Below, in pieces: positions 47,660 through 58,226 of a stretch of DNA of 64,000 bases. The stretch comes from Ailanthus altissimus (Eukaryota > Streptophyta > Magnoliopsida > Sapindales > Simaroubaceae): contig OX327705.1 of the NCBI GenBank assembly GCA_946807835.1, forward strand, positions 12,244,501 to 12,308,500. The letters are read 5' to 3'. The position numbers were made by a program, and so were the translations under genes. Position 1 is the first letter of the stretch. Each line of letters starts with the position of its first letter. Below the pieces are notes generated by a model. That model was not told where the DNA came from. It searched no databases and was given only the letters and a program-made list of their open reading frames with translations.

Positions 47660-48379
47660 CTTGATGAATGCATCTCTAACATTTGTGTCACAAGATACTC
47701 TGTACTGTCTGAACCCATTGGCATGTTTAGACTTCAAATCTTTCAAGCTAATGCTACAATTCACATGTATGATGTGAAAAAAGAGAAATAATTGAGCTAA
47801 TAACAGACCACTTGCTTAAATTGTAGGATCTTGCATTAAAGTAACAATAAAAATTTAATAACTGCAATGTATATAAAACAAAAAGATGATAATTAGTTAT
47901 ATATTCAGCAATGACAAGTGGAAACAAACGTAATAATTTCAACTTCACCAAGGTATATAAATAAGAACCTAGTAACACTAATATTATGCATATAAACTAT
48001 CATATAACTGTATAGAGGACAAGCTTATTTTCAACATTTAAGGAGTGAACTAAGAATGCACAAGTAATTTTCAAAGCAACTACAATTTATATAAACAAAG
48101 TCAGCACATACAAATTACAACGATGTTTAAAAAAACAAAGAAACCTACAAAATCATGAGAAAATACAAGATACCGTGCCATATAAAATCATAATAAAAAT
48201 TGATTTTTATTTGAACTTTATATATATACATGTATATTTGTATATAAGAAAAGACTAGTATTCTGTTATGATGTAAACTTGCCAATGCATTAGAGAGGCA
48301 TATGAAGAGAATCATACCTAAGAGTTACTGAGCTAAGCTGCCATTGTGGATCAACTGCCAGACACTTTTGTTTAGACAT
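47660..48379 (-). pseudogene. Two phase-compatible minus-strand exons in CACTA-1 (unknown protein)
   Basis: The first exon (48379 down to 48318) starts ATG, reads MSKQKCLAVDPQWQLSSVTL and ends with two bases of a codon at a CTTAG/GTATGA donor. The second exon (47753 down to 47660) begins after ATTGTAG and completes that codon. It reads SISLKDLKSKHANGFRQYRV then SCDTNVRDAFIK and ends AAG/GTAACA. The phase match between the two predicted sites is support for real splicing ancestry. I do not recognise the protein. The direction agrees with the promoter-like block at 49.1-49.9 kb and the kinase fragment downstream. Confidence 0.45.
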
Positions 48380-49107
48380 CATCCAACAAGTTTTTTGTAG
48401 AGTTTATAAGCATACAACTAGCTTAGCATATTGAATAGTGAAGGCAAAATATTAACAGAAAATAAATTGCAATCTAGAAAACAACCATCAACCATATCGT
48501 ACACAAGTAATTAGTATATTTGACAGAAAATGAAGAATCAAAGTATTTATGCTAAAAGTCCTTCATCTACCTTTTAGCCAAATGCTAGTAGCAACTACCA
48601 GTAGATTTTTCTAGAAAGGTCCTAGATACCTTGGCTTTAAGCTATATAGATCTTGTAAATACTTAATTTCTAGTCCATGAAAATAAACAATCATCCTGAT
48701 GCATACCTTTTCTTCTCCAATAATGGAAATACCAGCAAATCAATATGAAATATCAATTTATAGTAGACTATTCAGCAATAAAGTAAAGACTGATAAAAAA
48801 AACAAAATTATCATTTTCACTTCACCATTTGATAGAAACAAACAAAAGATCCATCAAATTTTCTCCTCCGATTTCTTAGTATTATACCAAACCCATGTTT
48901 CAAGTTCGGAATAAATACCAAAAAAAAATTAAAAAATAAAGACAAATTCTTGCCTCTCTAAGTTGACACAGAACCTCTTCTCTTCTCGGCGCTTCTTCTT
49001 TGTCATAAAGTCCAACTTCCACCAAAAACATCAAAAATGAAAAATAAATAATTGAACCCAAGAAAGACAATAATTTATTTTCATTCAAGATAAGATACAA
49101 GGAAACT

Positions 49108-49872
49108 TCACCAGAGGCAAACGCCAGACCATGCGCCGAAGAGTCGCAAGTCAGAAGGGAGTCGTGAAAAATGGCGGCCAGACTCAAAGAATCGCCAGCG
49201 GAGATGGACAAGTGCAGAGGTGGTTGGATGACCGGTAGCCCTATGAGACCGATTGAAGGATAAACAATGCGACGGTGTCCGGCGAAAGGAACAACAGTCA
49301 CATTGTTGAACAGTCGCGGCAAAACTTAGCCGGTTGTTGTAAATGAGTATCGACCGTGGTCGTTGAGCCTTTGAAGGTTGGCGTATCATGACGTTGGATG
49401 GTAACGACACAACACCAAATGATTTGAACAACAAAGTCACAGTCGGTGAGCCTTGTCCGATATGTTTGTCCCCCGCTGGCCACTGAACACACCTCTCACA
49501 CCATACTATTATATTTTCTAGTCTCCACCACTGGTCATGACCGAGGAGCTCTGCGAACCATAGCGACTCGATAGAAGCTAACCTGGAAACAAAGGCCTGA
49601 ACGCCGGCACAGTAGAAAAACCCAGAAACAGAATCGGCAAAAGGCCAGAGAATGCAACAAAAAGGAATGGGGGAAACCTGAGAAAAGAAAGTAGAACAGC
49701 GAGAAGGATATCCAGAAGAGGAGGGAGAGGGAGAGAGGTCCAGAGATGGGCAGCGGAGCCCTTCTCCGGTGTGGGTGTGTACGTGCGGCGCTTTTTTTCT
49801 AGGGGAAAAGTCGAGGGAGATTAGGGTTTGTGGTTTTTTTATAGTTAGTTCATGTGATATTTTATATGCCAA
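49108..49872 (-). CDS. GC-rich 254-codon open frame; probably captured promoter/5' region, not a protein
   Basis: This is the longest open frame in the window and the most GC-rich block (about 48950-49830). It begins MAYKISHELTIKK and ends SGVCLW; no domain is recognisable. The ATG overlaps a TATA-like ATATAAAATATC. Just downstream on the minus strand come AAACCCTAATCTCCC (a telo-box-like ACCCTAA) and the pyrimidine-rich CTCTCTCCCTCTCCCTCC, both typical of plant promoters and 5' leaders. An overlapping 140-codon frame (48900-49322) is equally uninformative. I read it as captured promoter, leader and perhaps first exon or intron of a host gene transcribed leftwards. Confidence 0.3.
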   Translation of the reverse strand: MAYKISHELTIKKPQTLISLDFSPRKKAPHVHTHTGEGLRCPSLDLSPSPSSSGYPSRCSTFFSQVSPIPFCCILWPFADSVSGFFYCAGVQAFVSRLASIESLWFAELLGHDQWWRLENIIVWCERCVQWPAGDKHIGQGSPTVTLLFKSFGVVSLPSNVMIRQPSKAQRPRSILIYNNRLSFAATVQQCDCCSFRRTPSHCLSFNRSHRATGHPTTSALVHLRWRFFESGRHFSRLPSDLRLFGAWSGVCLW

Positions 49873-50640
49873 AGATTAAATTGCTTATAATTAATATTAG
49901 AACTATAATTTGATTTTAATTTTACTTATGAAAATTAATTTATTACATTCTTAACTCTAATTTTAATTTGAATTCTAATGTCAATTACAATTAAAATTTT
50001 ATTAAAATTATATATGGGCTCTCAATGCTAATTCTAATTTCAATCCTAATTCCACATCAATCACTTTCAAATTTAATAATAATTGTAAATTAAATTTTAT
50101 TTTATTAATAATAACATCTTAATTACAAATTTCATCCGGTTATAACTACAATTTCAGTTCTACTTTCAATTAAATTATAGATCCAAACACATTATTCTTC
50201 TTGTTATTATTATTATTATGAAATCAAATCTAATTAAATTTTTATTAATTTAATTTTTAATGTAATACCAATTATAACTTCAATTTTAATTTTCATACAG
50301 TTATACTTAAAAGTCAATTTCAATTATAATACTAGTTATACTTAAAATTTAATTTTTTTAATGCCAATTCCAATCTCATTAGAGTTTTATATTAGCTCTT
50401 ATATTATAACTTCGATTCTAAATTTAATTATGTTAAATGTTATAACTTCGATTTTAATTCTAATTTGATTACGTTAAATGTTATAATTTTGATTTTATTT
50501 TAATTTTAATTACGTTAAAGTTATTACATTTTTAGTTATGATTACAATTTCAATTCTAATTCTAATAATAATTCAGTGCAATTATATATAATTATAATTA
50601 CAATTTCAATTATAATTATATATATAATTATTAATTATAT
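49870..50640. repeat. AT-rich minisatellite of CACTA-1
   Basis: Degenerate units of TTACGTTAAATGTTATAA with TTTTAATT/AATTTCAATT spacers are clearest at 50420-50540. It is the reverse complement of the unit of the 15497-16720 array in CACTA-2. Confidence 0.8.
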
Positions 50641-50664
50641 TTTTTATTAATTAGTTTTTTTAAT

Positions 50665-50861
50665 AAAAAATAACTTTCTGATACCATAGTATTAATAATT
50701 CACTGACAATTCATTTTTTGATACTATAGTATTAGTAATTAATTGACACTTTATGTTTCTGATACCACGGTATCAACAATTTATTGACACTTCTATTCAT
50801 TAATACCTTTTAGAAAAGTGTCAATAGCATGGTGTCAGTAAATGCCTTTTTTCTAATAGTG
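50665..50861 (+). repeat. CACTA-1 right subterminal repeats and terminus
   Basis: Units GATACCATAGTATTAATAAT and TTCACTGACAATTCAT are repeated about three times. The block then reads AAAGTGTCAATAGCATGGTG and the terminus CTAATAGTG. Confidence 0.9.
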
Positions 50862-50864
50862 ATA

Positions 50865-51597
50865 ATTTAGACCTCTACCACCCTGAGCACCAAACTTCCT
50901 TTGATTTGTTTTATTTGAGTAATTTGCTTCTATTTTCATAATGCTTGATCTTTATTCCATCCTACATTCTTGTATTAGCATTAGAGACATTACTTCATTA
51001 AAGTCTATCAATCCAAGTCTACTTTGTACATGTATTATTAATAGATCATAGAATTTGTCTAAGGCATTCAACACATGCATTATTAATTCTTCAGTGAAAA
51101 GACTACATGTTATTCCATATTATTTGTTAAAACTTTTACTTTCATAAAATAATTAGTTATGTTTGATCCTTCTTTAGAAAGTGTGAGAGTTGAGCTTAAA
51201 TTGTTATAGCTAGGGCTTTAGATTGATTACTAAACTAACTATCCATAGTTCTCCATAAATCAAGAGAAGTTTTACATCTAAGCATAAGACTCAAAATAGG
51301 TTCAGTGATGGAGGCATGAATCCAACCAAGAAAAATCTGATCTTGGCTTTTGCAATTGGCATCGGTTGGATATAAGAGTTGTTCTAGAGAATCCATCAAC
51401 TAACTTGAGCTCTGCTTATCTAAGTATTGAGCTAGTGTCTTAATTCTTACATTAATTTAGCCTTCTAAGAAATGGCTATAAATGATGATTTGTGTTTGCA
51501 ATTTTTAGAGGTTAATATTTGTTCGACGTAGTTTAAACTGAACTGGAAATACAAACATGATTAATGAGGATTGTGTTGGAGATGATGAGGTTACATT
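50865..51597 (-). pseudogene. Copia Gag N-terminal part, family C
   Basis: On the minus strand, reading from 51590 downwards, there is a Ser/Thr-rich start and PVQFKLRRTNINL. Then come the helical Gag (UBN2-type) segment with LAQYLDK, GWIHASITEPILSLMLRCKT and SLDLWRTMD at about 51250-51400, and finally YSNKTNQRKFGAQGGRG at about 50880-50935. It continues across CACTA-1 and the solo LTR-A into 43239. It contains several stops. The B-family LTR abuts it at 51598. Confidence 0.8.
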
Positions 51598-53311
51598 TGT
51601 TGAGATTGGTGCTTATGTGCCATTAAAAATATTGTATGTATATTTTATTTAGTATTTATGCAATAAACATTTTAGGTTAATCGTTAATTAATTAATATAT
51701 GGTAAGAAGCTTATAACTTTTTTAGACACTTTAGATTTAAAGGAATTTAGGTTAATGCCAAAATTTAGCATATCTAAGAGTTAGAACCTTGTATGAAATA
51801 AGGACAAAGACCTAGGAATATATTAGTAATGACATAGTTGCAAAGAGTTACAAATGGTGCTAAGAAATGTCATTATGTAATATCTCCTTGAAAACATCAT
51901 TCCTAATCTATGGTTGCTGACACAAATCGATTGGTATTCCTTTTCAGTTAGTGTAAATCTATATATGGATTATCTAGATGGTTAGTCCTAGTAGACCATA
52001 GGCTTAGTAGAAGCTCGTATAGGTATGCAGGTATTTAGTAAGGACTGAGTACCGAAATGACTCACGAGAACCTCTAATAAAAAAACCCATAGAGCCATCA
52101 ATGAAGGGCTTCTTGAGTTAAATAGTATTTGTGATCTTTTGCTTTAGCATTATAGTGGGCTTATGAGTGATCCATCATACTTTGATTCCATGCATGTCAT
52201 AGATCTTTTATGGTTTGACCGCTGGGTATGATCCGATGCTCAAGGAGTTTGGTGTGTATAGATATAGGATTCGTCAGCTTATATGGGTGAGTTGTATATT
52301 TGGATGCTCTAAGATCATATTTCAGAAAGTCTTATGGCCATAAGCAAAAATCGTGAAAAAATGTTTTTTATAGGGTTAAACAATATCGCAAAAGAGTTTG
52401 CGGATATTGTTTATAGAAATACGTATCTAGAGATAAGTTCACGGATGTTCATATAGTGATTTAACAGTAATGATCTCTATTTATACTCTTCAAGGGTATA
52501 GGTGATAGAAGGATTATACGGATATGGTTTACCTCAACTTGTATGGTTTAATGCTCTGTTCTATAATATCCGTAACGTGTGTGTTGGACATTATTCATAA
52601 ACTTGTGGAAGTGTTTTGTAAGACAAACAGAGGTGACCCTAGGGAGTCTTATAATATAAAGTATACTTGTTGAGCATTATGGTAGCAAGACAGATTGAAT
52701 AGTTCAATCCGGGATGATTTCGAAAAGTAAGATATGTCTCAGGACCTCTCTGGAAAAGTGGGAAGTATACTTTACAAATGTTACAAAGAGGTCCTTATTG
52801 TATGGCAAATGGAATCTTGTCACATGGCCATTTGTTTACAAATGACACATGGAAGCTTTGTATGATTGACACTTGGCAACATCCATGAGATGCATAAGTG
52901 ACAAGTGTCCACCATGCCAAGGATAAGGTGGCATTTAGCCCCTCATTTTACTAAGTAGATATATTAAGCTTTGAAAATGTTTCAGTGAGGCCCTCACTTC
53001 ATACTTAGAAAAAATAGCACCCATCTGAGAGACTTTTGAGATTCATCTTGCTAGAAATTCATCAAACAAGCTGTCATTCTAGCTTTGTAATCCAACTGAT
53101 TGTTACAAATTAGAATTGATTACGAGTGGACTTCCGTGTGAGCTTCGGAGTGCAAATCTTCACCGAAGTTCTTCAAGGATATGTTTCTGTAATCTTAAAC
53201 TATTAATGATTTAGATTATATGTGTGTGTTGATTATATGCTTAATTTAGCATGCATTTAGTTTTTTTTAGCATGTATACAAATTCACATGAATGCACCTT
53301 AAACATGTTCA
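51598..53311 (+). mobile_element. LTR-B, 5' LTR of family-B copia element
   Basis: It starts TGTTGAGATTGGTGC and ends AACATGTTCA, followed four bases later by a primer site. It is related to LTR-A over most of its length (TGGTAAGAAGCTTATAAC, CACGAGAACCTCTAATA, GGAGTTTGGTGTG) but is a distinct subfamily. It is closest to 63000-64000. Confidence 0.8.
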
Positions 53312-54439
53312 ACAATGGTATTATAGCATGTTTTTTTTTTTATGTTTCTGGGTTGTTGGAATATTGCTTGATGTGTTGGGAATGCCTAGAAGTAGTGGGA
53401 GTTGCATTTTAAAGTCTTTAAAGTGCAGAAAAATGACTACTGTCTAGAGAATACCATGGCGCTATGATAAGAATGTTGGGGCATTCATCATAGGTTATGC
53501 AGATGAGAACGCTGCAGCGTCCAAGTGTTGGATGTTTGGGCATTCCCTAAAGGCAGAATACTGGAGCGTACTCTAAGCAAAATGCGGGGGCGTTAAAGAA
53601 GTTAACATTGTGGCATTCTCAAAAGTGCACTCTAATTTGCATTTATGCATGTGATTTTATATAATGCAATTATATTTGATATGTTATTGTGCTATAAATT
53701 GTAAATAGTTGTTTGTACTATTAACCACAATGGGAACCCTACTAGTGGGGTTAGTTATGCTTGCATAAACAAATATTGATTTTGAATCAATTTCTTATGT
53801 GATACGAAACATTTATTAAAAAATTTCTCTTAATCAGATTAAAGTGTATTACATTATAAGATAATGTTATACATGATCTGCCTTGCCAATATGGTGTTAG
53901 ACAAGTCATCTCGGTCTTTTCTAATATAGCTAAAGCATTAAGGACTGATCGGTATGATCTGAACTATGCTGGTTAAACGTAAGATGAGGCAAATATAAGC
54001 GAAAGTATTATCCAATATTGTTAAAGCGTAAGGGTAATATCAGTAATATATATTTGATTATTGGCAAGTTAATCTTAAATACATTTACTTTATATTACCA
54101 AAACGTGAGGATAAAGTGTGTATAGATTAAAAGTAAGAATTGCATGAGATGCAATTAACAAGAGTTGTTTACCTTTTGGGTTTTATAAGGGCTAATATTT
54201 CTAAAGCGCGGGGCCCGAGTAGAATACTAATTAGATCTACTTCTCATTGTAAAATTTAAATTGTTTAAATATTTGTTTTCTTATTTGAGAGATTTATGGG
54301 ATTATGTAAACTAGTGGGAGGGTGCTTTTAAATTGAAAAATATATAGTAGTTATATCCATGATCTAAAGCATTTTTTCTAATTAACAATTATGAAATATA
54401 TTTTTGCTAACATCTCTTATTTTGTCTTATGAAGATAAG
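53312..54439 (+). mobile_element. Family-B leader with GC-rich palindromic motifs
   Basis: This is an untranslated leader between the primer site and the gag ATG. From 53445 to 53630 it contains GC-rich words including the perfect 12-bp palindrome ACGCTGCAGCGT (53509-53520). From 53690 to 54150 it aligns in reverse complement with 12290-12740. The end, from 54180 (CTAAAGCGCGGGGCCCGAG), is also GC-rich. Confidence 0.7.
53316..53327 (+). promoter_or_regulatory. Primer-binding site of family-B element
   Basis: TGGTATTATAGC is two bases off TGGTATCAGAGC, in the expected place just after the 5' LTR. Confidence 0.8.
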
Positions 54440-55935
54440 ATGACTGCAAACAATCCATTAGCTTGTATACTTGATGCAAACCAACTAAAGGGTACTGATA
54501 AATATTTAGATTGGCTAATGAATCTCAGAATAGTTCTAGATTTAGAGAAACTTAGGTATAGAATTGATTAAAAGATGTATAGAGGTGTTTCTAAAAATGC
54601 AAGTCCGAAAGAGTTCTATACTTATCAAAAATAGGTTGATGATGATTTGAAAGTCAAATCATACATCTTCGCCTTGATGTCAAATGAACCAAGGAGGGAG
54701 CATGCACATACGGACAGTGTAAGTAGTATAATACTCCATCTAAAAGAGTTATTTGGAGATAGACCGCAGATCAATCTTTTTAGAATCTCTACGACCCTTG
54801 TTCACTTCATATTAGCTGAGGGCAGTCCAGTAAGTCTCCATGTACTTAAAATGATTTCATACATAAAAAATTTAGAGACTATGGACACATCTCTTAACAA
54901 TAGCTTGGGGAATAGTTTGATTCTCCAGTCTCTGCCAGGGTTATTTGCATAGTTTATTATGAATTATAACATACAAGGGTTGACTCCTATATATACTCAG
55001 CTATACAATAGGTTGAAACCAACTTAAGAGGACATAAACAAAGCAGGAACTGCCTTATTTGTTTAGAGTAGTGCTTCATCGTCTTCTAGAGGGCTTCTAA
55101 GAAGTCCAAAGGAAAGAAGAAAGAGAAGCAGACACTACATACAGGTCCATAGAGATAGGCTATATCTAAGTTATAGGAAAAGAATAAGGGCAAAGAAAAA
55201 TGTTTTTACTGTAGCGAGGACAGACATTGAAAATGCAATTGTTCGAAGTACTTTGCTACAATTAAGAGAAACTCCCCATGTATATATTTTCATATAATAA
55301 GACATTTCATTATCATTTGATGCTTGTAATGTCTAGGTATCAAATACAGTATGTCCTCACATTTGTAATGTGTTACAGGGTTTGAGGGAAATTAGGCAGT
55401 TGTAGCAAGGAGAAATCTAGCTTCATGTTGGAAATGGTGATTTCCTACAAGTCAAAACAATTAAAAATTTTGAATTAATTCTCCCTTGTAATAGAACTCT
55501 TATGTTGTATAACTGCTATTATGTACCAAACATTATTAGACAGATTATTTCCCTTCTTATGTTCGACAATAAGGGATATCATATTTTTATTTGAAACTGT
55601 TCCTTGTATTTATGTGATGCGGATAATGTTTTATTAGCTAAATGTTAGTTGATAAATGGTCATTATATTTTGGATACAACAAGAAATATCTTAAATGCAC
55701 AGGTAAACACAAGAAGTAGTTTATGAATTTTAAATGATACAGAATTATGGCATATGAGATTAGGATATATAGGCTTGAGACGCCTAACCTGTCTAGTCAT
55801 GGATGGTCAAATACTAGATCTAATCATAGAACCCTTATTGGTTTGTGAATCTTGTGTTCAAAAGAAAATAACTAAGTCTCTCTTTTTAAGTGTTGGATAC
55901 CGGCCATTGACTTAATGAAACTAATACATAGTGAT
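54440..55935 (+). pseudogene. Copia Gag to GAG-pre-integrase, family B
   Basis: The ATG at 54440 reads MTANNPLACILDANQLKG then WLMNLRIVLDLEKLRYRID, the usual copia Gag start. The helical part at 54647-54952 includes ALMSNEPRREHAHTDSV and LGNSLILQSLP. The zinc knuckle at about 55200-55250 reads CFYCSEDRH then KCNC, with TGA in place of the expected Trp codon. Protease-region traces follow at about 55300-55500. GAG-pre-integrase at about 55740-55870 reads ELWHMRLGYIGLRRLTCL and CESCVQKKITKS. The integrase start LIHSDVC is cut at 55935 by a solo LTR-A insertion. Confidence 0.85.
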
Positions 55936-55940
55936 GTATG

Positions 55941-58226
55941 TGAAAGTGCGCTGTTTATAGGGTACGCATGTACATTTTTCAAAATTTTAATTTATACATC
56001 ATATGCATAAATACATAGTAAAAAATAAACAAACATCTTATTACACTAATGAGATATTAGAGAACTCACCCTTGAAGCGTTCTTTAGCTAATTCTAGTCT
56101 AGGACTCGATTGGACTCTTCTAGTTAGAATGATAGCTTTCTATTCTCAATTGAAATTTCGTTTGAAGCAACATTTGCTTCACATTTGTCTGTTGGCCCTT
56201 TCTATTATTTCTATTGCTATTTGTCTTATATTTACTTTTCGTACAATTCACATGTTCTTCACTTTTTATATAAATAAACTAAAGTGTCCTTTATATAGCT
56301 TTTTCCGCTACCATTTAAGCCAGCCAAAACCAAGTTAATGTTGTGCAAATTTTCAAGCATGACAATGCAAACGAATTTGCTACTTCATTGTTGAACAAAA
56401 TGCTTGGTGGCTTAAATGCTTTAAGTGGCCGAATAATAATAAATTAAGTGGCTAATAGATAATTTAAATTAACAAAAAGCTGCCAGCACATGTTTATTGT
56501 AAGCATGGCTGAATTGTAGCTTAAAAGAGTGGCATTTTGCTTTTCAAACCCATTTGAATATTTGACACCTCATGCTTGCTAATTAGCATGATTTGGCAAA
56601 ATGCACAAACAATTCATGCCACCACATGCTTACTTACTTAAGCATGATAATACCATGATGTAACCATTAGCCACCTTTTATGTTACCATGAAACAAAGAC
56701 ACATATCCTTAATTATCACGTATTGGCACCTAACTTTCCATTAGTACACAAGATGGCTGATTTTTTCTGTACACAATAGGCTAAATTGAAATCTTTCATA
56801 AATAATTTATTTAACCAAAATTAATTATTAATAATTAATAATTAAATAGAGCCAATAAACAATATGCAAAATATCATGCCCTAAAAAATTAATGGCATGA
56901 AATGTGATATCTAATAGAAAGATATAAGTGACAAGTCCCACTTTCCAAGATCACGGGTTTAACACTTAAACCCTATGATCTGCCCGAGAGACACTGAAAT
57001 AATTCTAATTTTCTAAGAACTTCCTAGATTGAACTATTAAATCTAGTGCACTACCTTAGTGCACAACGAGTACACTTCATATATTAAGACTTCTTAGGTT
57101 CACACCCGTTTTCTCTAATAGAACTATTCCATAAGTCTATAAATATTACCCCACATACACAATATGGAAATAACAAAACAACGTGTTGAACCATACAAGT
57201 CGAGGTTAATACATATTCGTATCTCTCCATCATTTATAACTTAGAAGAGTGGAGACATAGATCATAACCATCAAGTCTCCATATGCTCAACTCTAAAATT
57301 TATCTCAAGATTCGTATTTCGATAAATAATATCCTTAAACACTTTTGCGATATTATTTATAACATGGGAAATATTTTTCCCGAGTGTATTGCTTATGACC
57401 ATAAGACTTTCAGGAACATAATTTAGAAGCATCTGTATATACTACTCACTTTTATAAGTTGATGGATCCTACATCAAACTATATAAGCATCGAACCATAC
57501 CTAGTGACACCTAATGATTAGACCATAAAAGGTCTCTAACATGTGTGGAACCTAAGTATGGTGGATCACTCACAAGTCCAATGTGGTGCTCAGATCTAGG
57601 GACCACGAATACTATTCAAGTCGAAAAGACCCTCCATTGGCATTTTAATAGGATGTCTATTAGAGTTCCTAGTTAAGCCCGTTCAGTACCCAGTCCTCAC
57701 TGAATACCTGCATGCCTATATAAGCTTTCACTAAGCGCATAGTCAGCCATGAACAACCATTTAACCATACAGATATAGAAATACACTGATCTATATAGAT
57801 TAGGAACATACTTGCATAAAAATATAGATATTGACAGACCTGCATTGATAAAAATAGACCAAGAATATAGGGTTGGAGAAAATACTTGCATAATGATATT
57901 TTCTAGCACCTATTACAACGCTTTGTAACTATGTCATTATTAGCATACCCTCAGGTCTTTGGCGCATTTCAGACAAAGATCTAACTCCTTAGATCTGGCT
58001 GACTCTTATAACATACTAAGTCTTAGCAGTGCTAACTCTTAGCCCTAGTCTAAAGTCCTTTAAACCAGATCTGAACTCCTTCAAATCATACAATGTCTGA
58101 AGTGTTACAAACATCTTACCATATATATTTAATAGTCACAATTTTTTATGAAATGATTATTATATAAATAATAAATAGTTAATATTCATATAATATCAGA
58201 ATGGCACGTAAGCACCAGTTTTAACA
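55941..58226 (-). mobile_element. Solo LTR-A with perfect 5-bp target duplication GTATG
   Basis: GTATG at 55936-55940 recurs at 58227-58231. The plus strand of the insert reads TGAAAGTGCGC ... GTTTTAACA, so on the minus strand the LTR runs TGTTAAAACTGGTGC ... GCGCACTTTCA. The integrase reading LIHSDVC before it resumes with PMNHNAMGGFRIFVVFIDDL after it. The 2286 bp have no primer site, interior or second LTR. An out-of-family open frame at 56003-56338 is not a gene. This copy defines the LTR-A ends best. Confidence 0.95.

Larger units (their letters stand above)
45686..50861 (+). mobile_element. CACTA-1: 5.2-kb Pack-type CACTA transposon
   Basis: The left terminus is CACTACTACAAAAATG and the right terminus is TTTTTTCTAATAGTG (reverse complement CACTATTAGAAAAAA). 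A perfect 3-bp target duplication ATA lies at 45683-45685 and 50862-50864. Subterminal repeats lie at both ends. The host on both sides is the minus-strand family-C gag, whose frame rejoins in phase when the element and one ATA are removed. I see no transposase. The interior contains minus-strand exon-like sequence, a kinase fragment, and a GC-rich promoter/leader-like block. It is therefore a non-autonomous, gene-fragment-carrying CACTA. It is the better preserved of two relatives; the other is at 8387-17092. Confidence 0.93.

Noticed and set aside
49108..49872. Treating the 254-codon open frame as a real protein
   Set aside because: Its ATG overlaps a TATA-like box, it spans telo-box and CT-tract promoter features, and no domain is visible; it is listed only at low confidence as a captured 5' region.
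56003..56338. 111-codon plus-strand open frame with a hydrophobic stretch
   Set aside because: It lies wholly inside a solo LTR-A and is antisense to that LTR; it is not maintained in the LTR-A at 59379-61501.
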